26,966 nucleotides of DNA from Ruminococcus sp. CAG:403 (GTDB taxonomy: Bacteria > Bacillota > Clostridia > Oscillospirales > Ruminococcaceae). A model generated the notes under the pieces. It did not search any database. It worked only from the letters and a program-made list of their open reading frames with translations, and was not told where the DNA came from. This document shows positions 21,894 through 26,966 of this stretch, piece after piece. The translations under genes and the position numbers were made by a program. The stretch lies in contig FR899085.1 in NCBI GenBank assembly GCA_000437255.1, positions 5,396-32,361 of the forward strand, given 5' to 3'. How positions within the stretch are numbered: the first letter of the stretch is position 1; the number at the start of each line of letters is the position of its first letter.

Positions 21894-23036
21894 ATGATAA
21901 GAAATACGTTGCACTATTTAGACTGTGCGGCTACGACCAAGCCAAGCGGAACCGCAATAGAAGCCATGCTGCACTGCATGCGCACAGCATACGGAAACCC
22001 TTCCTCGCTTCACAAGGTTGGCTTAACGGCACAGCAAGAGGTAGATGCCGCACGAAAGAGCATCGCCGATGCGCTTCGCGTTCGTTCCGAAGAAATTTGC
22101 TTTACTTCCGGCGCAACGGAAAGCAACAACCTTGCCATACAAGGAATTTGCGCTGCATATGGCAGACGCAGAACAAAGATTATTACCAGCGCAGTGGAAC
22201 ACGCTTCCGTCCGCAATACCATGCGCCATATGGAACAGCAGGGCTTTACAGTCGTGCAGATTGCACCACGGGAAGACGGCACCTATGCAGCAGAAGACTT
22301 TATTCAGGCAGCTGATGCGCAAACCTGTTTGGTCAGTGTGATGCTGGTCAACAATGAAACCGGCTATCAGCTTCCCGTTCAGCAAATTTTTCAGGGCATC
22401 CATCGAAAGAATCCTGAAATTTTAACGCACTGCGATGCTGTACAGGGATTTTTAAAAGTTCCAGTTTTGCCAAAGCGCTTGCAGGCAGATTTGCTTTCTC
22501 TCAGCGGACATAAAGTCCACGCTGCCAAAGGCGTTGGCGCACTCTATATCCGCAAAGGCGTTCGTGTTCTTCCCATCCTATTCGGCGGAGAACAGGAATC
22601 CGGTTTGCGCCCTGGTACAGAAAGCGTTCCGCTGATTGCCTCCTTTGGGGCAGCGGTTCGGGAATTCGCACCGACAATTGCCATGCGCATGAAAGCCGTT
22701 CAACAGTTGAAAAACCTGCTCTTGGAGGAATTGTCCACCTGTTCCGGTATTACGATACATTCTGATGCACAGGCATCCCCCTACATCGTCAACTTTTCCG
22801 TGGAGGGGATTCGTTCTGAAATTATGCTGCACTTTCTGGAACAGAAAGGCGTCATGGTTTCCAGCGGCTCCGCCTGCTCAAAGGGCGCACACAGCGGCGT
22901 TCTGGAAGCATTCGGCGTAAAACGAGAACAAGTCGATCAGGCAATCCGCGTCAGCTTTTCTTATGAAACAACCTCCGAAGATATCTTGGCATTGATTGAT
23001 GGCATTCGAGCCGGACAAGCAGAACTCATGCGATAA
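21894..23036 (+). CDS. Cysteine desulfurase (NifS/IscS family)
   Basis: PLP enzyme that takes sulfur from cysteine as a protein persulfide and releases alanine. It has 380 residues. YLDCAATT opens the protein; GNPSSLH, FTSGATESNN and SAVEHASV are typical cofactor blocks. Lys207 in SLSGHKVHAAKG binds PLP, and Cys328 in SSGSACSKG accepts the sulfur. The short loop with SACS next to an S-G-S motif resembles NifS/IscS (group I) more than SufS. The gene is followed 18 bp later by thiI, so its main client is probably ThiI, as with the dedicated desulfurase beside thiI in Bacillus. ATG 21888 directly abuts GAGGA; 21894 with six bases of spacing is preferred. Confidence 0.93.
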   Translation: MIRNTLHYLDCAATTKPSGTAIEAMLHCMRTAYGNPSSLHKVGLTAQQEVDAARKSIADALRVRSEEICFTSGATESNNLAIQGICAAYGRRRTKIITSAVEHASVRNTMRHMEQQGFTVVQIAPREDGTYAAEDFIQAADAQTCLVSVMLVNNETGYQLPVQQIFQGIHRKNPEILTHCDAVQGFLKVPVLPKRLQADLLSLSGHKVHAAKGVGALYIRKGVRVLPILFGGEQESGLRPGTESVPLIASFGAAVREFAPTIAMRMKAVQQLKNLLLEELSTCSGITIHSDAQASPYIVNFSVEGIRSEIMLHFLEQKGVMVSSGSACSKGAHSGVLEAFGVKREQVDQAIRVSFSYETTSEDILALIDGIRAGQAELMR

Positions 23037-23054
23037 AAGAAAGGAATCCGATTT

Positions 23055-24233
23055 ATGAAGGAACTCATTTTAGCAAAATACGGCGAAATTGCTTTAAAAG
23101 GATTGAACCGCAATACATTTGAAGATATTCTGATGAAGAATATCCGCCGCAGACTGCGCAGCGTAGGTGCTTTTCAGTACAGCCGTGCCCAGTCTACCAT
23201 TTATATTACCCCAAAGGAAGAAGACATCGATCTGGAAGAAGCCATGGATCGTTTGAAAACCATCTTTGGCATTGCTGCTTTAAGTCGTGCCTGTATCTGC
23301 GAAAAAGATTTTGCAGACATCAGCAAAATTGCACCGGAATATCTGGAAGATACACTTTCCTGCGCACGCACGTTTAAAGTAGAAGCCAAGCGTTCTGACA
23401 AAGCTTTCCCAATGAAATCGCCGGAATTATGTGCAGAATTGGGCGGTGTCCTGCTGGATGCTTTTCCACATTTAAAAGTAGATGTCAAGCATCCAGATGT
23501 TGTGGTTATGGTAGAAATTCGGGACACCAATGCATATGTGCATGGTGCTTCTATCAAGGGCGCCGGTGGTCTTCCAGTAGGAAGTAGCGGAAAAGCACTT
23601 TTGCTGCTGTCCGGCGGCATCGACAGCCCGGTAGCAGGTTACCGCATGGCAAGACGTGGCGTACACATTGCAGCCATTCACTATGTGAGCCCGCCGTACA
23701 CATCAGAACGAGCACAACTGAAAGTGGAAACGCTCTGCCAGAAGCTGACGCCTTACTGTGGCAGCATCGGCTTTTTCTGCGTTCCCTTTACCAAATTGCA
23801 GGAAGCCATCAAGAAGAACTGCCCGGAAGAATACTTTACCATTATCATGCGCCGTTTGATGATGGAAATTGCTCAGCGGATTGCCAAACAGGATGGCTGT
23901 CTGGCATTGATTACGGGAGAAAGCGTAGGCCAGGTTGCCAGCCAGACCATGCAGGCACTTGCCTGCACCGATGCTGTGGCAACCATTCCAGTTTTCCGTC
24001 CGCTGATCGGAATGGATAAAACAGAAATTGTAGAAACAGCACGTAAAATTGATACCTTTGAAACTTCTACACTTCCTTATGAAGACTGCTGTACCGTCTT
24101 TACCCCCCGACATCCAAAGGTTCGTCCAAACCTAGAAGATGTCGAGCGTGCGCAAAATCGATTTGATTTTGAACCGCTTCTGGAAGAAGCCGTTGCACAG
24201 ACGACCTTAAAAGTATTCAAAGTAGAAGCTTAA
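23055..24233 (+). CDS. thiI: tRNA 4-thiouridine synthetase
   Basis: Adenylates uridine 8 of tRNA and inserts sulfur to give 4-thiouridine; in some bacteria it also helps make the thiazole of thiamine. It has 392 residues. An N-terminal ferredoxin-like region (KYGEIALKGLNRNTFED) and THUMP domain span about 1-165. The PP-loop ATPase shows SGGIDSP at 186-192 and the later ITGESVGQVASQT and TFETSTLPYEDCCTVF blocks. There is no C-terminal rhodanese domain, so this is the short form that receives sulfur directly from a desulfurase, which is the gene just upstream. AAGGA lies nine bases before the ATG. Confidence 0.96.
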   Translation: MKELILAKYGEIALKGLNRNTFEDILMKNIRRRLRSVGAFQYSRAQSTIYITPKEEDIDLEEAMDRLKTIFGIAALSRACICEKDFADISKIAPEYLEDTLSCARTFKVEAKRSDKAFPMKSPELCAELGGVLLDAFPHLKVDVKHPDVVVMVEIRDTNAYVHGASIKGAGGLPVGSSGKALLLLSGGIDSPVAGYRMARRGVHIAAIHYVSPPYTSERAQLKVETLCQKLTPYCGSIGFFCVPFTKLQEAIKKNCPEEYFTIIMRRLMMEIAQRIAKQDGCLALITGESVGQVASQTMQALACTDAVATIPVFRPLIGMDKTEIVETARKIDTFETSTLPYEDCCTVFTPRHPKVRPNLEDVERAQNRFDFEPLLEEAVAQTTLKVFKVEA

Positions 24234-24268
24234 AGATTCATTTACAGTGCGATGAAGGGAGCGATTTT

Positions 24269-24820
24269 ATGGGAAAACAGGCATTTTCTGACAGCGAGAT
24301 CCGGAAAATTTATGAAGATGTGGAAAAACACCTTGACAAAACCCTTTGTCATATTGTACAATTATTAGATAGGAGAGAACAAACGGTAGCAACAGCAGAA
24401 AGCTGTACAGGCGGTTTGCTGTCACAGTCTATCACATCCGTAGCAGGCGCTTCTCGTGTATTTGAGCTGGGACTTTGTACGTATGCCAATCGTATGAAGG
24501 AACGGCTCTTGTCCGTCCCGGCAGCTTTATTGAATGCATACGGTGCCGTCAGTGCACCCGTTGCAGCAGCCATGGTACAAGGATTACAGGTACAATCTCA
24601 AGCAGATCTTTGTATTTCTGTAACCGGACTGGCTGGCCCAGGCGGCGGAACTGAAACACTTCCGGTGGGAACGGTTTATGTCGGGTTGCTGTACCAAGGA
24701 CAGGAGCAAGTTGTCTGCCTGCATTTGGATCAATTCGGATTGCAGGAACGAAATGCAATCCGAAACGGGGTTGCCATTTGTGCGTTTGGAATGGCAGAAC
24801 AGCTGCTGATGGAGGAATGA
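24269..24820 (+). CDS. pncC: CinA C-terminal-type nicotinamide-nucleotide amidase
   Basis: A 183-residue protein made only of the CinA C-terminal domain, the PncC amidase that deamidates nicotinamide mononucleotide in pyridine nucleotide recycling. TVATAESCTGGLLSQSIT (about 36-53) and ISVTGLAGPGGGTETLPVGTVYVG (about 113-136) are the signature blocks, including the serine and lysine/threonine surroundings of the active site. An extra helical segment of about 30 residues precedes the domain. The N-terminal molybdopterin-binding-like half of full CinA is missing, as in E. coli PncC. AAGGGAG lies seven bases before the ATG. It follows thiI by 35 bp. Confidence 0.9.
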   Translation: MGKQAFSDSEIRKIYEDVEKHLDKTLCHIVQLLDRREQTVATAESCTGGLLSQSITSVAGASRVFELGLCTYANRMKERLLSVPAALLNAYGAVSAPVAAAMVQGLQVQSQADLCISVTGLAGPGGGTETLPVGTVYVGLLYQGQEQVVCLHLDQFGLQERNAIRNGVAICAFGMAEQLLMEE

Positions 24821-24824
24821 TGCC

Positions 24825-26156
24825 ATGCAGGATCGCTTGCTTGCGCAAGAAAAGCATGCCACAGATGCATCTGATGCCGCAGCTGCATCAAATGCGCATA
24901 CCAATCCCAACAGCCCAACACCGACAAACGCAACAGAAGAAAAAATACAGGCCATTCGTGCTTCTCTGATTCAGCGTTCTGAAGTGGAGGAAGAAACAGA
25001 GATTGCTTCCCGCATTGCGGAAAACATTAAATTGGCAAAAGAAAAGAAAGAGTTTCCAGAACACTTTCTGCCCCGGCAGAAACAGACTGGAACCTCCCAT
25101 TCGACACATGCAGCCACTGCCAAAAAGCACAAAAAAAAGCGCAGTGTCCTGCGAAACCTGTTTCCAAAACGTGGTGATAGTGTGGGAGAAAAAATAAGAA
25201 AATGCATTTTTTTGATCTCATCCACCGTATTTTTGATCTGTCTGATTCTAATTGGACTTTACTTTTACGAACTGCATCAGGCAAGATCCCTATACGATCA
25301 GGTAGGAGCATCTTATTATGCGAAACTGCCGGCTCTTACAGAACCGGCAACCAGCGATGACATGGAATATATTCCGTTGTCAGAAGCGGAAAAAGTGTAT
25401 CATATTCTGCCCGGTGCACAGGATCTTTTGGATATCAATCCAGAAGTAGCGGGCTGGCTCTCCATCCCGGATACCCAGATTGACTATCCGCTGATGCACC
25501 ACGACAATGATACACCTGGGGACGAATATTATTTGCATCGGGACATTCATCAGGACTATTCCTATCCTGGATCCATCTTTTTAGACTATCGGTGCAATTT
25601 TGACCGTGTTGGGGAAGACGGTACTCTGGATGTTGAAAATTCGGACAACCTCATCATATATGGGCACAATATGCGTGACCTTTCGATGTTCGGCGGTCTG
25701 AAATATTACGAAACAGACAGCAGCTATTATGAAGCACATCCATTGATTCGGCTCAACTCAAACTATGAACAGTATACCTATAAGATCTTTGCATACTACA
25801 TTGCAGATGCAGAGGATACAACCGATACACGGTTCGATTATTGGAACTCGATCCAGTTTGCAGATGAGACAGCATTCTATGCATATGTCAATGAAATCAA
25901 GCGCAGGACACTGCGGATTACCAATGTAGATGTGCAGTATGGCGATCAGCTGCTGACCCTGTCAACCTGTAACAGTGCCTTTGATACGGCACGCCTTGTT
26001 ATTATGGCAAGACGTGTTCGTGACGGCGAAGATGCCAATGCCGGCACAACCGGTTCCTATGCAAACCCAAATATCAAGTGGCCAAATGTTTACTATTTGA
26101 CGCACAATGATGCGAAATATGATCCCAATGCAGAATTTGTCCCTTACGGATCGTAG
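24825..26156 (+). CDS. Class B sortase with long cytoplasmic N-terminus
   Basis: A 443-residue sortase. Residues 1-125 are hydrophilic: an Ala/Ser/Asn-rich start, a charged helical part (EEETEIASRIAENIKLAKEKKEF) and a basic patch (KKHKKKRS) near the membrane. One membrane segment follows at about 127-148. The extracellular sortase fold has GWLSIPDTQIDYPLMH, catalytic His281 in IIYGHNM, Cys382 in LSTCNS and Arg390. A C-terminal extension of about 45 residues (NIKWPNVYYLTHNDAKY) goes beyond the usual class B end. GGAGG precedes the ATG; the gene begins four bases after pncC. The long cytosolic part is unusual for class B and could bind a partner or localise the enzyme. Confidence 0.9.
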   Translation: MQDRLLAQEKHATDASDAAAASNAHTNPNSPTPTNATEEKIQAIRASLIQRSEVEEETEIASRIAENIKLAKEKKEFPEHFLPRQKQTGTSHSTHAATAKKHKKKRSVLRNLFPKRGDSVGEKIRKCIFLISSTVFLICLILIGLYFYELHQARSLYDQVGASYYAKLPALTEPATSDDMEYIPLSEAEKVYHILPGAQDLLDINPEVAGWLSIPDTQIDYPLMHHDNDTPGDEYYLHRDIHQDYSYPGSIFLDYRCNFDRVGEDGTLDVENSDNLIIYGHNMRDLSMFGGLKYYETDSSYYEAHPLIRLNSNYEQYTYKIFAYYIADAEDTTDTRFDYWNSIQFADETAFYAYVNEIKRRTLRITNVDVQYGDQLLTLSTCNSAFDTARLVIMARRVRDGEDANAGTTGSYANPNIKWPNVYYLTHNDAKYDPNAEFVPYGS

Positions 26157-26174
26157 AGAAAGAGACGGTGTGTT

Positions 26175-26966
26175 ATGAAATTTTTACAGAAGAATATCCT
26201 TTCGCTGAGTATCTTGACAGCACTTCTCGCAACCGGTGGCTGCGCAGATAAAATCGATCAAACTGCCAGCAGTCCGCTGGAATCAGAAGCTTCTTCAACA
26301 ATTGAAGCGGAAACAGAGCCCCCGATGGAGCTGACAGACCGGGCAAAAGAATTGCTTGCACAAAATCCGGATACTGTCGGATGGATTTCCATTCCGGAAA
26401 CCAAAGTGGATAATGTTGTGGTGCAGACCACGGATAACGACTACTACCTGAGCACAGGATTTGACGGACAGCCATTCCGTGCCGGAACGGTATTTATGGA
26501 CTTCCGGGACACATTTGGGGAAAATGAAAAGACCTGGTCGGAAAACATCATTTTATACGGACACAACATGGCAGACAATACCATGTTTGGTTCCCTGCGA
26601 CGTTATCGGCAGGATGTCGAGTTTTATAAGACCAGCCCCTTTATTACATTTAGTTCCAATTATAAGGATTATACTTATGTCATATTTGGTCTGATCATCA
26701 CCGGCGGTGATGATACAACTTCCGATTTTCTCTATTGGAATATGGAAGAATTGGACACAGAAGCAGAATTCAACCAATATGTAGACAATGTAAAAAGCCG
26801 AAATATGATTGCTGATCCGGTTGATGTACGGTACGGCGATCAGCTGCTGACATTGTCTACTTGCTACACAGATGAGGATAACAGCCGATTCGTTATCGTA
26901 GCACGGCGTGTGCGGGAAGAGGAAACGACAGACGCACTGCTGCAAAAAATACAAGGTGAATCCGAA
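26175..26966 (+). CDS. Class B sortase, 3' end beyond the window
   Basis: An open frame of 264 codons running off the right edge, 18 bp after the preceding sortase gene. MKFLQKNILSLSILTALLATGGC looks like a signal or membrane-anchor segment, perhaps with a weak lipobox ending at Cys23 (Thr, not Leu, at -3). A Ser/Glu/Thr-rich stalk follows. The sortase fold has VGWISIPETKVDNVVV, His130 in ILYGHNM, Cys230 in LSTCYTDED and Arg238, so all three catalytic residues are inside the window. It closely resembles its neighbour (VDVRYGDQLLTLSTC against VDVQYGDQLLTLSTC), suggesting tandem duplication. The ribosome site (GAGACGG) is weak, so it may depend on coupling. Only the last residues are probably missing. 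Confidence 0.9.
   Translation, partial: MKFLQKNILSLSILTALLATGGCADKIDQTASSPLESEASSTIEAETEPPMELTDRAKELLAQNPDTVGWISIPETKVDNVVVQTTDNDYYLSTGFDGQPFRAGTVFMDFRDTFGENEKTWSENIILYGHNMADNTMFGSLRRYRQDVEFYKTSPFITFSSNYKDYTYVIFGLIITGGDDTTSDFLYWNMEELDTEAEFNQYVDNVKSRNMIADPVDVRYGDQLLTLSTCYTDEDNSRFVIVARRVREEETTDALLQKIQGESE

Noticed and set aside
26461..26694. Small plus-strand frame inside the last sortase
   Set aside because: The whole region is covered by the sortase reading frame from 26175 with intact catalytic residues.

Overview
The window looks like a chromosomal segment of an anaerobic, low-to-moderate GC Firmicute of the Ruminococcus type (Oscillospiraceae). The clearest clue is a secreted GH9 cellulase carrying a CBM3 module and a C-terminal dockerin, the hallmark of a cellulosome producer. 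A Gram-positive setting is also supported by murT-gatD, class B sortases, lipoproteins, an oxygen-sensitive iron-sulfur serine dehydratase in split alpha/beta form, strong AGGAGG ribosome sites and TTGACA/TATAAT promoters. No phage, insertion sequence, CRISPR array, tRNA or rRNA was seen; the region reads as core genome with some accessory surface functions.

Layout. 1-1455: zinc or manganese ABC uptake genes on the minus strand (lipoprotein znuA, then a truncated znuC) behind a strong promoter overlapped by a Fur/Zur-family box. 1456-2001: a DUF5662 protein on the minus strand. 2158-6313: plus-strand murT-gatD (lipid II amidation) followed by an ABC-F ATPase. 6398-8755: the GH9-CBM3-dockerin cellulase on the minus strand, divergent from 9078-10620, the plus-strand sdaAB-sdaAA serine dehydratase. 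10685-17622: a five-gene minus-strand operon running from a divergent type IIA topoisomerase B subunit, through a membrane protein and the topoisomerase A subunit, to tyrA and prmA. 17898-18494: a cytidylate-kinase-like protein on the plus strand. 18579-20198: nnrD and a lipoprotein on the minus strand. 20286-21677: a minus-strand operon of sortase B, a ferredoxin-thioredoxin reductase-like protein and thioredoxin. 21894-26966: plus-strand cysteine desulfurase, thiI, pncC and two more class B sortases, the last cut by the window end.

How the parts fit. MurT and GatD form one enzyme. The desulfurase supplies sulfur to ThiI for 4-thiouridine in tRNA. The two topoisomerase subunits should assemble together. 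The FTR-like protein probably reduces the thioredoxin encoded next to it. Three class B sortases of different architecture lie within about 6 kb, in a genome that also makes a dockerin enzyme; sortase anchoring of a scaffoldin is known in Ruminococcus flavefaciens, so a link to cellulosome attachment is possible but not shown here. The most unusual points are the sortase/FTR/thioredoxin operon with its shifted cysteine motif, the membrane gene inside the divergent topoisomerase operon, the terminator-like hairpin between the promoter and start of the desulfurase-thiI operon, and the sortase cluster. Intergenic stretches are short and mostly filled by promoters and symmetric terminators. Starts were often moved downstream of the longest open frame because a ribosome site or promoter decided the matter.
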